This document shows, piece by piece, positions 26,625 to 37,397 of a DNA stretch of 64,000 nucleotides; the first letter of the stretch is position 1, and each line of letters starts with the position of its first letter. The stretch is from the NCBI RefSeq assembly GCF_025136295.1, contig NZ_CP062788.1, forward strand, positions 3,055,588 through 3,119,587, read 5' to 3'. Source of the stretch: Aestuariispira ectoiniformans. GTDB taxonomy: Bacteria; Pseudomonadota; Alphaproteobacteria; UBA8366; Aestuariispiraceae. The notes beneath the pieces were generated by a model, which was given only the letters and a program-made list of their open reading frames with translations, did no database searches and had not been told where the DNA came from. The position numbers and the translations under genes were made by a program.

Positions 26625-27146
26625 ATGCTCTCTTTAATGCTTCTCCGCCACGCAAAGTCCAGTTGGAACGATAGGAAACTGGATGACTTTTCGCGCCCGC
26701 TCGCCCCGCGCGGTCTCAAGGCCGCCCCCAGGATCGGCGGATACATCAAGAGACGCGGTCTGCTTCCCGGTCTGATCCTGTGTTCCACGGCACAACGAAC
26801 CCGCGAAACCCTGGGACTTATCCTGCCCTATCTGGACCAGGACGCCACCATCCAGTTGCGGCACGAATTGTATCATAGCGAATCGGCAAATGCTCTAGTG
26901 GATAACATCCGGCAACAAGACAAGCATTTTAAAACCATTATGGTGATCGGGCATAATCCTGCCCTCCAGGACCTTGCCCTTTCCCTCATCCAGACAGGTG
27001 CGGAATCCGACAGGCAACAGCTCGCGGCAAAATTCCCGACGGCTGCATTGGCGGTCATCCGGTTCAACACATCCCACTGGCAGGAGATTGGCCCTACCGG
27101 CCATCTGGAAAGGCTGGTCCTGCCGCGCCTTCTGGACAATGACTAA
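26625..27146 (+). CDS. sixA: SixA-type histidine phosphatase
   Basis: A 173 aa member of the RHG phosphatase family. The catalytic LMLLRHAKSSW begins at residue 4. The second Arg is in STAQRTRETL and the second His in MVIGHNPALQDL. SixA-like proteins can act on phosphohistidine proteins. Its position between ppk and the CYTH-CHAD gene hints at a phosphate or polyphosphate-linked role, which is inference. Its stop lies 6 nt from the convergent CYTH-CHAD stop. Confidence 0.87.
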   Translation: MLSLMLLRHAKSSWNDRKLDDFSRPLAPRGLKAAPRIGGYIKRRGLLPGLILCSTAQRTRETLGLILPYLDQDATIQLRHELYHSESANALVDNIRQQDKHFKTIMVIGHNPALQDLALSLIQTGAESDRQQLAAKFPTAALAVIRFNTSHWQEIGPTGHLERLVLPRLLDND

Positions 27147-27152
27147 GCCGCC

Positions 27153-28667
27153 TCAATTCCAATAGGGCTTTGCCTCAATAAACGCCTTCCAGCAGTCATC
27201 CAGATTTTTCAGCTTGTCAGCTTTGCGCGCATTATGCAGCACCGTGATCAACGCCTTGCTTTCCTTGATCACCGGGTCCTTCTTCTTGCCCAGTTGTTTG
27301 ATCAGGTCATCGGTCACGACGATATCGTTCAGAATTCCCAGACAATCCTGCAATTTCTTGCAGGCCCTCAGGAACTTCTCTGTCTTCTTTTCCGGACCCA
27401 GTGCCTGGAAAAATTCACCCGCATAGCGCAATGCCTTGATATCCAGCCTCAGCGCATGAAGCTCTTCTTCGGTCAGAACGCTGATATCGCCCGGCACCAC
27501 ATGCATGACATCCGCCCGCAGATCAATAAGCGGGTCTTTGTAAACTGATTTAAGTTTGGCTTTCTGCCTCTTTCCTTTTGCCGGTTGCATCAGCCAGCTT
27601 TCCAACTGCAGCAACATGTCTGTATAACGCGCGGAGGTCAGTGCCTCCACTACCGCCTTATGCGCGGCCTCCCGCCACTCCCTCACCCGCCCGGCAAACT
27701 CCCGCAAGGCGACGTTATCGGGGTTTTCAGATAAAAGCGGCTCCACAGTTTCATTCAGGAAGACGTCCCAATCCCGGGCCGGGCCCGTCACCTTCTGTAG
27801 CCAATGAAGATCCTGGACCAACGCCTTGCGGTCCTCTTTGGGGGTATGCTTCTTCAGCAGGGTCAAGGCCGACATCATGCGCCGCAGGCCGATTCTGGCC
27901 TGATGCAGCCCCTCCACATCGCTGTCTGCCAGAATGACCGGCTCATTGTCCATCAACTGCGACTGGCCTTCTGCAATCGCCAGCGCCGCGGCCTCCCAGG
28001 CATTCATTCCACCATCAAGGACCAGCGGCGCGGCAAAGACAGGCTGCAAAAGGTCCGGTCGGAAAAGCCGATAACCACGGGCCGCCTTTGAACCATTCCC
28101 GACCTGAAAATCGAATTTTTCATGAATTTCCGAGGCCAGCGCCAGAATATCCCGCCCCTTGCCTTCCAGCAGTTCGAGCTCTGCCTCACATACGGCTTCG
28201 CGTTTGTCGCCGGATTTGATCCATCCGGTATCAATCGCAAGCTCAATCCTGCTTTCACTATAGTGAAGATGGCGAACCGTGCGCCAAACGTCTGTCGTAA
28301 ATACCGGCGCCAGTTCTCGCCCGTTTATCAGAGCAGAAATCTTGTCCCGCATCTCCGCGCTGGTGATGACGGAAATATCCACCGTCGGCTTGTCGCGGGT
28401 TACGTTGAATTCCAGACGTGCCTGCAACCCACCACTGCGCGCGCCCTTCGCCTTGACCGTCTGGACCCAGTCACCATTTTCCCGGCGCACACGAAGGGAC
28501 ATCTTCTTTGCCCGCAAGTCCAGGTCTGCCGTATCGAAATAATGGGCAAAAAGGCGCTTTCGCTTGGCCGGCGCGTCCGTCAGACGCCGTAGCCATGACG
28601 ATCCCCGGAAGCGCTTCAGCTCTTCCGGGGCGAAAGTCATTTTCAGTTCTATTTCTTCCTGTTCCAT
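27153..28667 (-). CDS. CYTH and CHAD domain protein (inorganic triphosphatase-like)
   Basis: A 504 aa, two-domain protein like E. coli YgiF. The CYTH domain (about 1-205) starts with the ExExK signature (EIELK) and contains RKRLFAHYFDTADLDLRAKKMSLRVRR; such domains hydrolyse inorganic triphosphate. The CHAD domain (about 215-500) is helical and rich in conserved Lys, Arg and His (HQARIGLRRMMSALTLLKK, LRLDIKALRYAGEFF); CHAD domains bind polyphosphate. It lies beside ppk, ppx and sixA, a coherent polyphosphate set. Confidence 0.92.
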   Translation of the reverse strand: MEQEEIELKMTFAPEELKRFRGSSWLRRLTDAPAKRKRLFAHYFDTADLDLRAKKMSLRVRRENGDWVQTVKAKGARSGGLQARLEFNVTRDKPTVDISVITSAEMRDKISALINGRELAPVFTTDVWRTVRHLHYSESRIELAIDTGWIKSGDKREAVCEAELELLEGKGRDILALASEIHEKFDFQVGNGSKAARGYRLFRPDLLQPVFAAPLVLDGGMNAWEAAALAIAEGQSQLMDNEPVILADSDVEGLHQARIGLRRMMSALTLLKKHTPKEDRKALVQDLHWLQKVTGPARDWDVFLNETVEPLLSENPDNVALREFAGRVREWREAAHKAVVEALTSARYTDMLLQLESWLMQPAKGKRQKAKLKSVYKDPLIDLRADVMHVVPGDISVLTEEELHALRLDIKALRYAGEFFQALGPEKKTEKFLRACKKLQDCLGILNDIVVTDDLIKQLGKKKDPVIKESKALITVLHNARKADKLKNLDDCWKAFIEAKPYWN

Positions 28668-28794
28668 GTGGAGCAGACTAGTTGAAACCGAATCTATTCG
28701 ACAAGCGGTGTTAGATAACAGTTACAAAACTTTAACATGGACGTCATCATGCAGAAACTATTTGATGATCCATGAGGCGATCTTTATCTAGGAA

Positions 28795-29574
28795 TTACAA
28801 CGTTCCCGGGAATCCGCCGCCATCGATCAGAATGTTCTGGCCGTTGATATAACCCGATTTATCCCCGCATAAAAATGCGCATGTCGCGCCGAACTCATCC
28901 GGGTCCCCGAAACGGCGGGCGGGATGACTGGTCAGCCGGGATGTGGCTTCATCTTCTGCGGAAATTCCCTTTTTCGCAGCCGCCGCCGCAATATTGCTGG
29001 ACAGGCGGTCGGTCTCGAAGGGGCCGGGAAGCAATCCGTTGATCGTGACGTTATGCTGGACAACATCACGCGCCAGCCCGGCAACAAAGCCTGTCAGCCC
29101 GGAACGTGCGCCATTGGAGAGCCCCAGAATGGAAATCGGTGCCTTCACCGCAGACGACGTAATGTTCACGATCCGACCAAACCGTTGATCAATCATATGA
29201 TCGATCACGGATTTGATTAGGAAAATCGGCGTCAGCATATTGGCGTCAATCGCCGCATGCCATGCCTCTTTATCCCAGTCACGGAAGTCGCCCGGCGGCG
29301 GCCCGCCAGCATTATTCACCAGAATGTCCGGCGTGGAACATGCGTCCAGCACCGCAGCCCGGCCCTCGTCTGAAGTAATATCACAGGCAATCGGCGTGAC
29401 CTGAACCCCGGTCGCCTTCTGAATTTCCTCTGCCGTGACCTCCAACGGTCCGGGACTCCTGCCGTTTATGACAAGATTGACGCCTTCCTGTGCCAAGGCC
29501 ATTGCACAGGCCTTGCCCAACCCTTTTGAAGAGGCACAAACGATTGCTGTTTTGCCTTTTAACCCCAAATCCAT
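28795..29574 (-). CDS. Short-chain dehydrogenase/reductase family protein, non-canonical active site
   Basis: A 259 aa Rossmann protein. The cofactor loop is ASSKGLGKA in place of TGxxxGxG, and NNAGG is present. After ITSS the usual YxxxK is replaced by a stretch reading GLSNGARSG: with Ser as anchor, Ser and Arg stand at the Tyr and Lys positions. GLLPGPFETDR and INGQNILIDGGG are typical of the FabG-like group. The ATG at 29574 has GGGAG 8 nt upstream; TTG 29580 is the alternative. Classic oxidoreductase chemistry is doubtful. Substrate unknown. Confidence 0.85.
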   Translation of the reverse strand: MDLGLKGKTAIVCASSKGLGKACAMALAQEGVNLVINGRSPGPLEVTAEEIQKATGVQVTPIACDITSDEGRAAVLDACSTPDILVNNAGGPPPGDFRDWDKEAWHAAIDANMLTPIFLIKSVIDHMIDQRFGRIVNITSSAVKAPISILGLSNGARSGLTGFVAGLARDVVQHNVTINGLLPGPFETDRLSSNIAAAAAKKGISAEDEATSRLTSHPARRFGDPDEFGATCAFLCGDKSGYINGQNILIDGGGFPGTL

Positions 29575-29841
29575 ACCCAATACTCCCGTTTTATCCGGTC
29601 GTCAGAAACCAGCGCTTATCTGCCGCCAGATCATCTCATGACGCCCGTTTACCCTTAATTCATTCGGTTTTTTGCAACGATACGCGATGCACAAAGCGCT
29701 CTGCCAGTGTTTGTCGCACTTGGCACAAAGTAAACATCAAACACGTGTATTTTCAGAATAAGTGCTTTGACGGAACCACCGATCACGCCGAGACAGATAT
29801 CAACGAAATAAACGTGGAGCCTCAATCGGAAGGCGCAAGGA
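29575..29841. other. Intergenic region between hda and the SDR gene
   Basis: About 265 bp, moderately AT-rich. It should hold the SDR promoter. No gene, RNA or clear terminator was recognised. Confidence 0.35.
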
Positions 29842-30531
29842 CTAGTCTTCCTTGGTCTGGGATTGCAGCATCTCCAGAACCTGCCCGGCCAGCGGCACCG
29901 TAATCTTTCTTCTCGCCGCAAGCGATTCGGCATCGACCGCCGTCACAAAATCACGGACCGCGGTAAAGCTCCGCTCCAACCGGGGCAGCAAATAGGCCAG
30001 GACGTCAGGGGTGATGGACAGATGACGGTCAGAGAATTGCTTGAGCAGAAGAGCCGCCATAAAGTCCTCTTCCGGTGCACGCAGCGCCCCCACCTGTGCG
30101 GTGCGAAGCCGCGAATCCAGATCACGCAAGTCGATATTCCAACGGGACGGAGGCTGTTTTGCCGTCAACAGAAGCGAGATGCCCTGTTCCTTCGCCAGAT
30201 TATAAAGATGCAGCAATGCCTCCCAATCCGGGCAAAGGTCGGCGTCATCGACCGCAACCGCCGTGGCACCTTCCACCAGCGTTGGAACATTTTCGTTCTG
30301 CAGGTCCTCGCCGCGAATCACCCGCGCCTTGCTGGTTTCGCACCAGACATTGATCAGATGCGTCTTGCCGCTTCCCGCAGGGCCATAAAGGACGGTCGAA
30401 ACCGTCGGCCAGGCCGGCCACATATCAAGCAACGCCACAGCCTCCTCGTTGCAAGGCGCAACAAGGAAATCCTCGCGTCCCAAGGCGGCACGAAAGGTCA
30501 GATCAAGAGGAAGCTGTTTCGTCGCATTCAT
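29842..30531 (-). CDS. hdaA: HdaA, regulatory inactivator of DnaA
   Basis: An AAA+ DnaA-like protein without the DNA-binding domain, about 229 aa. The N-terminal QLPLDL is the sliding-clamp-binding motif. The P-loop reads YGPAGSGKTHL, the Walker B region VAVDDADL, and the sensor/arginine-finger region DLDSRLRT. With the clamp it stimulates ATP hydrolysis by DnaA after initiation. ATG 30531 (MNATKQLPLDL) matches homologues. A GTG at 30546 would overlap the upstream permease stop by 4 nt and is also plausible. It follows perM, as in many alphaproteobacteria. Confidence 0.92.
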   Translation of the reverse strand: MNATKQLPLDLTFRAALGREDFLVAPCNEEAVALLDMWPAWPTVSTVLYGPAGSGKTHLINVWCETSKARVIRGEDLQNENVPTLVEGATAVAVDDADLCPDWEALLHLYNLAKEQGISLLLTAKQPPSRWNIDLRDLDSRLRTAQVGALRAPEEDFMAALLLKQFSDRHLSITPDVLAYLLPRLERSFTAVRDFVTAVDAESLAARRKITVPLAGQVLEMLQSQTKED

Positions 30532-30542
30532 CACTTTGTCAC

Positions 30543-31631
30543 TCACTCGTCGTTTCGATCATCGCCCGCGAGCAGATGCGCATGATCGTAGAGAGGGCTC
30601 GCCATATATTTCTTCAAAGAGAAGCGGGTCAATACTCCAATTACGGCCGTGACCGGAACGGCGATCAAAACCCCGAGAAAACCGAATAGTGCTCCGCCTG
30701 CCATCAACGCGAAAATAATCCAGACCGGATGCAGCCCGACCTGTCCGCCAATCAGCTTCGGCGTCAGAACATAGCCTTCCAAAATCTGGCCAATCCCAAA
30801 AACGGCGGCGACCATACCGATCCAGATGAAACTGTCAAACTGTGCGATGGCAACCGCCATGCCAACCGCAAAGCCGATGACCATTCCGAAATAGGGGATA
30901 AATGAAATCAGTCCGGTCAGAAAGCCGATGATCAGTCCAAACTCCAAACCGGTCAAAGCCAGCCCGATGGCATAGAAACTGCCCAGCAGCAGACACACCA
31001 TGATCTGCCCGCGTGCGAAACCACTCAACGTCGCGTCAATTTCACGGGCCAGTTTGCGAACCGTTTCCGCATCCGGCCGGGGTAACCAGCCGTCGATCTT
31101 TGCCACCATCCGGTCCCAGTCGCGCAACATGTAAAATGTCACGATCGGGGTCAGGACAATCAGTGAAATGACGTTCAGGACTGCGCCAATGCCGCTGACG
31201 AATCGCTTGGTGATTTGCCCGGCTGTCTGGAATATCTGTCCGGTGAACCCTGCGGCCTTGTCCGAAAGAACCGACAATTCCTGCCCATCGAAGAAATCCT
31301 GCATCATCTTGAACAGCGGTGCCGCTTTCTCCTTCAATGCGCCCAGATAGGACGGCAGCTTATGCGCCAGCGCGCCGATCTCCTGGAAGGCTGCCGGCAA
31401 GACCCAGGCAAGCACCATGATGAAGACGATAAAGAAGATGACCGTCACCAGGGTTGTCGCCGCCGTACGAGACAACCCGTGTTCTTCAAGCCAGTCGCAA
31501 ACCGGGTCCAGGAAATAGGCCACAGCCATCCCCGCCACAAAGGGCAGCAGGACATCCCGCAGGAGATAAAGCAGAAACACAAAGATCACCAAGGCACCGA
31601 TCCAAAAATAGGATTTCTGCTGTGTGGTCAT
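30543..31631 (-). CDS. AI-2E/PerM family membrane permease
   Basis: A 362 aa inner-membrane protein with about seven to eight hydrophobic segments: two close pairs at the N-terminus, a soluble amphipathic region at about 90-150, then the family core with LGSFYAIGLALTGLEFGLIIGFLTGLISFIPYFGM and ILEGYVLTPKLIGGQVGLHPVWIIFALMAGG. The family includes TqsA and PerM, and the substrate is generally unproven. It is the first partner of hdaA, with overlapping start and stop, and follows the DUF2066 gene by 48 nt. Confidence 0.9.
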   Translation of the reverse strand: MTTQQKSYFWIGALVIFVFLLYLLRDVLLPFVAGMAVAYFLDPVCDWLEEHGLSRTAATTLVTVIFFIVFIMVLAWVLPAAFQEIGALAHKLPSYLGALKEKAAPLFKMMQDFFDGQELSVLSDKAAGFTGQIFQTAGQITKRFVSGIGAVLNVISLIVLTPIVTFYMLRDWDRMVAKIDGWLPRPDAETVRKLAREIDATLSGFARGQIMVCLLLGSFYAIGLALTGLEFGLIIGFLTGLISFIPYFGMVIGFAVGMAVAIAQFDSFIWIGMVAAVFGIGQILEGYVLTPKLIGGQVGLHPVWIIFALMAGGALFGFLGVLIAVPVTAVIGVLTRFSLKKYMASPLYDHAHLLAGDDRNDE

Positions 31632-31679
31632 GAAGGCCCCTTCCCTGATTGCCCGAAATTTGAAATGACAGATGACCGA

Positions 31680-32795
31680 TTAATGCAGCGCCAGGGTCCA
31701 GCGTTGTTCTACCGTATCATAGTGCAGGTTCATGTCGGCCTGCGCCAAAGCGGTCTGCAACTGGTCCGTCGTTCCAAGATAGTCCAATGCGACAACGGCC
31801 TGCGTTGTGGACAGGTTTTCCAGAACGTAGTGGTCGACAACTGCCAGACGATCCAGCGCATTACGCAGCGTCACCCAGTCATTCAGGGACTGCAACGGCA
31901 CGGTCACGACCATCTTGTTCCTGTCGCCGGAATAGTCGATCAGGTTCCGACGCTTCCAGTCGTCCTCAATCGACGCCAGTACGCGCTGAACAGAATAGCC
32001 CATCAGGGCTTGAGCATCCTGTCCTTCCTGTGCCTTGGCCGACTGGTTATAGGCGCTTTGCGACCATCCCGCCGCATAGACGCGGCTACTGACGGTCAAC
32101 TGTGCGATCTCGCCGGCATCGTTGAGCCGGGGCTGTGCCACTGTCAGCAACACCCCGTCCGCCCCATATTTTTGTGCAATGGCGTCGAGCCGCGCCTGAT
32201 CACCTTCCAGAGCCTGACTGGCCGATATTGTTGCGATATCACTCAGGTCCCCCAGCGGCAGCACGACGGGCACCAGCCCACCATCCAGCGCCAGTTGCCC
32301 CCAGGCGTTCAACCAGCTATTGCCATCATCCCAAAGGCGGTTGGCAGCACCTTCCTGCAACACGGGCAGGATGACCAGTTTCTTACTTTTGGTTTCGGCA
32401 TAGGACACCTGATTGGTCTGCAGCCACTTGCGAACCGCATCCGGCAGGAAGCTCACATTGATCCGCGCCAGATAGTGCCCTTGGCCACGAGACATTTTTT
32501 CCGATGCAATCGACACCCCGTAGATCATCGGCTCCAGGCTTTTGGAATCAATGGACGGAATCCCTGCGCGGGCCTCCTGAAGCGTCACGCGTGCCAGCAA
32601 ACGATCAAACGCAAGCTGCTTGGCGCGCGCGATGCCCTTGGCCTTTGCTTCCGCCTCGTTACCTGCGGTAATATCCACCCCCACACCATTTACCTGATAG
32701 ACAGAATCCTCTGCCCGGGCCGTTGTGACGCCCAGAAAGAGGGTCGTCCCGACAAGAAATAGTGCGAAAAAGCGTTGAACCGGTACTAGCAGCAT
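31680..32795 (-). CDS. DUF2066 periplasmic protein
   Basis: A 371 aa protein with a clear signal peptide ([28 protein letters not shown], cleavage expected after ARA) and a soluble domain. It starts [39 protein letters not shown], the DUF2066 hallmark. The repeated small folds resemble an envelope or secretin-like accessory protein, but function is unknown. A GGAG ribosome-binding site precedes the ATG. It is divergent from purM with only 68 bp between them, so the promoters overlap. Confidence 0.88.
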   Translation of the reverse strand: MLLVPVQRFFALFLVGTTLFLGVTTARAEDSVYQVNGVGVDITAGNEAEAKAKGIARAKQLAFDRLLARVTLQEARAGIPSIDSKSLEPMIYGVSIASEKMSRGQGHYLARINVSFLPDAVRKWLQTNQVSYAETKSKKLVILPVLQEGAANRLWDDGNSWLNAWGQLALDGGLVPVVLPLGDLSDIATISASQALEGDQARLDAIAQKYGADGVLLTVAQPRLNDAGEIAQLTVSSRVYAAGWSQSAYNQSAKAQEGQDAQALMGYSVQRVLASIEDDWKRRNLIDYSGDRNKMVVTVPLQSLNDWVTLRNALDRLAVVDHYVLENLSTTQAVVALDYLGTTDQLQTALAQADMNLHYDTVEQRWTLALH

Positions 32796-32813
32796 TGAAA
32801 AGCGCTCCGAAAT

Positions 32814-32842
32814 TTGTATGGTGCGAACGCTGTTTATATAGC
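32814..32842 (+). promoter_or_regulatory. Candidate purM promoter
   Basis: TTGTAT (32814-32819), 17 bp, TATAGC (32837-32842); TATATA one step upstream is an alternative -10. Transcription starting near 32849 places the ribosome-binding site almost at the 5' end of the message and excludes the in-frame GTG at 32762 as start. Confidence 0.4.
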
Positions 32843-32851
32843 CCCTTTGTC

Positions 32852-32866
32852 GGGGAGGATGCCATA
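32852..32866 (+). promoter_or_regulatory. purM ribosome-binding site followed by an AUA codon
   Basis: GGGGAGG at 32852-32858, then five bases, then ATA at 32864 in the purM frame. There is no ATG, GTG or TTG in that frame within the correct window. The ATG at 32859 is out of frame and stops after two codons. Confidence 0.55.
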
Positions 32867-33928
32867 GTTACCGATAAAAAAACCAATGGCCTGACCTATC
32901 GCGATGCCGGTGTCGATATCGATGCGGGTAATGCGTTGGTCGACGCCATTAAACCGCTGGCCCGCGCGACGCGTCGGCCGGGCGCTGATAGTTCCCTGGG
33001 TGGTTTCGGTGGTCTGTTCGACCCCAAAGCCGCAGGATTCAAGGATCCCGTCATGGTCGCCGCGACCGATGGCGTGGGTACAAAACTGAAAATCGCCCTT
33101 GAAACAGGCAAGCATGACACGGTGGGGATCGACCTGGTCGCCATGTGCGTGAATGACCTGATCGTTCAAGGCGCGGAGCCACTTATCTTCCTGGATTATT
33201 TCGCCTGCGGAAAGCTCACGGTTGATGTCGCGCGCGACGTGGTCGCCGGTATTTCCGACGGCTGTGTTCAGGCCGGTTGCTCGCTCATCGGCGGTGAAAC
33301 CGCTGAAATGCCGGGTATGTACGGCGATGGCGATTATGACCTGGCGGGTTTCTCAGTCGGTGCGGTCGAACGTGACGGCCTGCTGGACGGCAGTCAGGTC
33401 AAGGCCGGTGACGTTATCCTGGGGCTTGCCTCCAGTGGCGTTCACTCCAACGGGTTCAGCCTGGTTCGCAAAATCCTGGAAACCAACGGCCTGACCTTTG
33501 CCGATCCTGCCCCCTTTGCGGAAGGTATCACAATCGGCGAAGCCCTGCTGGAACCCACACGCATTTATGTGAAACAGGTTCTGGCGGCCTTCAAGACCGG
33601 TGGTATTCACGGCCTTTGCCACATTACAGGTGGCGGTTTTTACGAAAACCTGCCCCGTGTCTACGGCGAAGATCTGGCCTGTCGGATCAAAGGCAACTCC
33701 TGGCCGGCCCTGCCGGTCTTCGAGTGGCTGGCCAAGGCTGGCGGCATCGCCACGCGCGAAATGCTCCGCACCTTCAACTGCGGGATCGGCATGGCACTGT
33801 TCGTCGAGGCGGATAAAACGGACGAAATCACCGCCGTCCTCGAGGAACAGGGCGAATCGGTCTATCGCCTTGGTGTCATGGTGGAACGCGGCGATGGTCC
33901 TTCCGTCGAAATCGAGGGCGTGGAATGA
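32864..33928 (+). CDS. purM: Phosphoribosylformylglycinamidine cyclo-ligase (AIR synthetase)
   Basis: Fifth step of de novo purine synthesis, ATP-dependent ring closure to AIR. The N-terminal [22 protein letters not shown], the GGFGGLFD glycine loop, [28 protein letters not shown] and [11 protein letters not shown] are diagnostic. The length from residue [10 protein letters not shown] is about 354 aa, as expected. The start is problematic: homology and the ribosome-binding site point to ATA 32864, while the nearest standard codons (TTG 32795, GTG 32762) lie upstream of the likely promoter. The end overlaps purN by 4 nt. Confidence 0.93.
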   Translation: MVTDKKTNGLTYRDAGVDIDAGNALVDAIKPLARATRRPGADSSLGGFGGLFDPKAAGFKDPVMVAATDGVGTKLKIALETGKHDTVGIDLVAMCVNDLIVQGAEPLIFLDYFACGKLTVDVARDVVAGISDGCVQAGCSLIGGETAEMPGMYGDGDYDLAGFSVGAVERDGLLDGSQVKAGDVILGLASSGVHSNGFSLVRKILETNGLTFADPAPFAEGITIGEALLEPTRIYVKQVLAAFKTGGIHGLCHITGGGFYENLPRVYGEDLACRIKGNSWPALPVFEWLAKAGGIATREMLRTFNCGIGMALFVEADKTDEITAVLEEQGESVYRLGVMVERGDGPSVEIEGVE

Positions 33929-34569
33929 GCAAGCTGAAGGTCGCGGTTGCGGTCTCTGGCGGAGGTTCCAATCTGCAGGCGTTGATCGACGCCTGCAGCA
34001 ATCCCGATTTTCCGGCGGAAATCGTCACCGTTCTGGCCAACCGTCCTCAGGCTTATGGCCTGGAACGGGCAAGACAGGCGGGAATTCCGACAGTCCTGAT
34101 CGACCATACGGAATTCGACGACCGGGAAAGCTTTGACGCCGAACTGGACAAGGCACTTCGCGCCACGGGTGCGGACCTGATTTGTCTGGCCGGTTTCATG
34201 CGTATTCTGACGGATGACTTTGTCCGTGGCTGGGAAGGCCGGATGATTAATATCCACCCCTCCCTGCTGCCGAAACACCGGGGGCTGCATACGCACCAAC
34301 GTGCCATCGAGGCAGGCGACGCCTATCACGGATGCACGGTTCATTATGTGTGCCCGGAACTGGATGCAGGCCCGTTGATCATTCAGGCAAAAGTGCCGGT
34401 CGAGCCGGGTGATACGCCTGATAGCCTGGCGGCCCGTGTTCTGACGCGCGAACATGTTATTTATCCGCAGGCCTTGCAGTGGATCGCTGAAGGACGTGTT
34501 GAAATCACAGGCGACACAGCATTGGTGGATGGGCAACCAGGACCTGTAATACTGGACTGGGACGCCTAA
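33925..34569 (+). CDS. purN: Phosphoribosylglycinamide formyltransferase
   Basis: Third step of purine synthesis, transferring formyl from 10-formyl-THF to GAR. The N-terminal [16 protein letters not shown] binds the phosphate. The catalytic Asn-His region is [35 protein letters not shown] and the Asp is in [10 protein letters not shown]. It is 214 aa. ATG overlaps the purM stop (ATGA), so the two are translationally coupled. A modest terminator follows. Confidence 0.96.
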   Translation: MSKLKVAVAVSGGGSNLQALIDACSNPDFPAEIVTVLANRPQAYGLERARQAGIPTVLIDHTEFDDRESFDAELDKALRATGADLICLAGFMRILTDDFVRGWEGRMINIHPSLLPKHRGLHTHQRAIEAGDAYHGCTVHYVCPELDAGPLIIQAKVPVEPGDTPDSLAARVLTREHVIYPQALQWIAEGRVEITGDTALVDGQPGPVILDWDA

Positions 34570-34601
34570 ATCGCTTATAGGCAAAAATAGAGTTTTATCA
34601 A

Positions 34602-34618
34602 AAAGCCCATCGGGCTTT
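34602..34618 (+). terminator. Short hairpin after purN
   Basis: AAAGCCC pairs with GGGCTTT around a 3-nt loop. Only three T residues follow, so termination may be partial and the downstream micro-gene may be read through. Confidence 0.5.
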
Positions 34619-34655
34619 GAGCTTAAGTACCGGAACAAGAAACAGGGTTAGGACC

Positions 34656-34787
34656 ATGGATCAGATGGAATTTGAACAAGCACCGCGTGCAAATGTGGAA
34701 ACCTGGAACACGCTGAAAAAGATGATCACCGTTTCCACCATCGCCATCGCGTTTGTATTGCTGGTAATGGCGGCCACCTTGACCTGA
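34656..34787 (+). CDS. aa3-type cytochrome c oxidase subunit IV (micro-protein)
   Basis: A 43-residue protein: MDQMEFEQAPRANVETWNTL followed by KKMITVS and one membrane helix (about residues 24-41), ending AATLT. The layout of a short polar head, a conserved Trp before Lys-Lys, and one TM fits the bacterial aa3 oxidase subunit IV family (about 40-70 aa). It would be a non-catalytic inner-membrane partner of the terminal oxidase. AGGA lies upstream of ATG 34656. No other oxidase genes are nearby. A perfect terminator follows. Confidence 0.72.
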   Translation: MDQMEFEQAPRANVETWNTLKKMITVSTIAIAFVLLVMAATLT

Positions 34788-34808
34788 TCATTGCCATGCC
34801 TGACTAAC

Positions 34809-34834
34809 AAAACCCGGCATCTGCCGGGTTTTTT
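34809..34834 (+). terminator. Strong terminator after the oxidase subunit IV gene
   Basis: AAAACCCGGC pairs perfectly with GCCGGGTTTT around ATCT, and TT follows (T6 in total). The A tract makes it partly bidirectional. Confidence 0.9.
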
Positions 34835-34870
34835 ATTGCCAAGTTCCCAGGTTCCTCTGAATCGGGACAC

Positions 34871-34896
34871 AAAAAAGGGCGCCGACCGGCACCCTT
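34871..34896 (-). terminator. Terminator of ndk
   Basis: Read on the minus strand, AAGGGTGCC pairs with GGCGCCCTT (one wobble) around GGTC and is followed by TTTT. It begins 27 nt after the ndk stop. Confidence 0.8.
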
Positions 34897-34922
34897 CTTC
34901 GTAATCTCTACTTTAGACCGGA

Positions 34923-35345
34923 TTAACCGACGATTTCGGAACCGGCAAAGAAGTAAGCGATTTCTTCCGCGGCGGTTTCCGGTGCATCGGAACCGTGAAC
35001 GGAGTTTGCTTCGATGGACTCAGCAAAAGACTTGCGGATCGTGCCTTCGTCAGCGTTCGCCGGGTTGGTGGCGCCCATGATCTCGCGGTTGCGAGCAATG
35101 GCGTTTTCACCTTCCAGAACCTGAACGACAACCGGACCGGAGGTCATGAATTCGACCAGGTCGTTGAAGAAAGCGCGTTCTTTGTGGACACCGTAGAAGG
35201 TCTCAGCCTGTTCGCGGGTCATGCGGATGCGCTTCTGAGCAACAACGCGCAGGCCGCCATCTTCGAACATGGCGTTGATCTTGCCCGTCAGGTTCCGGCG
35301 CGTTGCGTCCGGCTTAATAATCGAAAAAGTACGTTCGATAGCCAT
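34923..35345 (-). CDS. ndk: Nucleoside diphosphate kinase
   Basis: Balances NTP and dNTP pools by phosphate transfer through a phospho-His. [23 protein letters not shown] starts the protein, and the active-site His lies in [16 protein letters not shown] near residue 117. It is 140 aa, the family length. The ATG at 35345 has AGAGGC about 6 nt upstream. The frame continues 11 codons further upstream without conservation. It has its own terminator and no operon partner. Confidence 0.97.
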   Translation of the reverse strand: MAIERTFSIIKPDATRRNLTGKINAMFEDGGLRVVAQKRIRMTREQAETFYGVHKERAFFNDLVEFMTSGPVVVQVLEGENAIARNREIMGATNPANADEGTIRKSFAESIEANSVHGSDAPETAAEEIAYFFAGSEIVG

Positions 35346-35501
35346 GATAGAGCCTCTGAAAATCTCGTTTATTCGCATAAGGAACCCTATGCGATCAGCG
35401 CGGGCTTATAACCGTCTTGGAGCAGAACCGCAACCCCATGTGTTTTCTATTCTTCCAGAAACGCTTTTGCCAACCGGGTATTGTCGTGCTATCTCGCGCC
35501 C

Positions 35502-37394
<1,893 letters not shown>

Positions 37395-37397
37395 CGA

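Noticed and set aside
32762-32863. GTG 32762 or TTG 32795 as the purM start
   Set aside because: The extra residues match no PurM, overlap the 5' end of the divergent DUF2066 gene and lie upstream of the best promoter. The ribosome-binding site at 32852 serves a downstream start.
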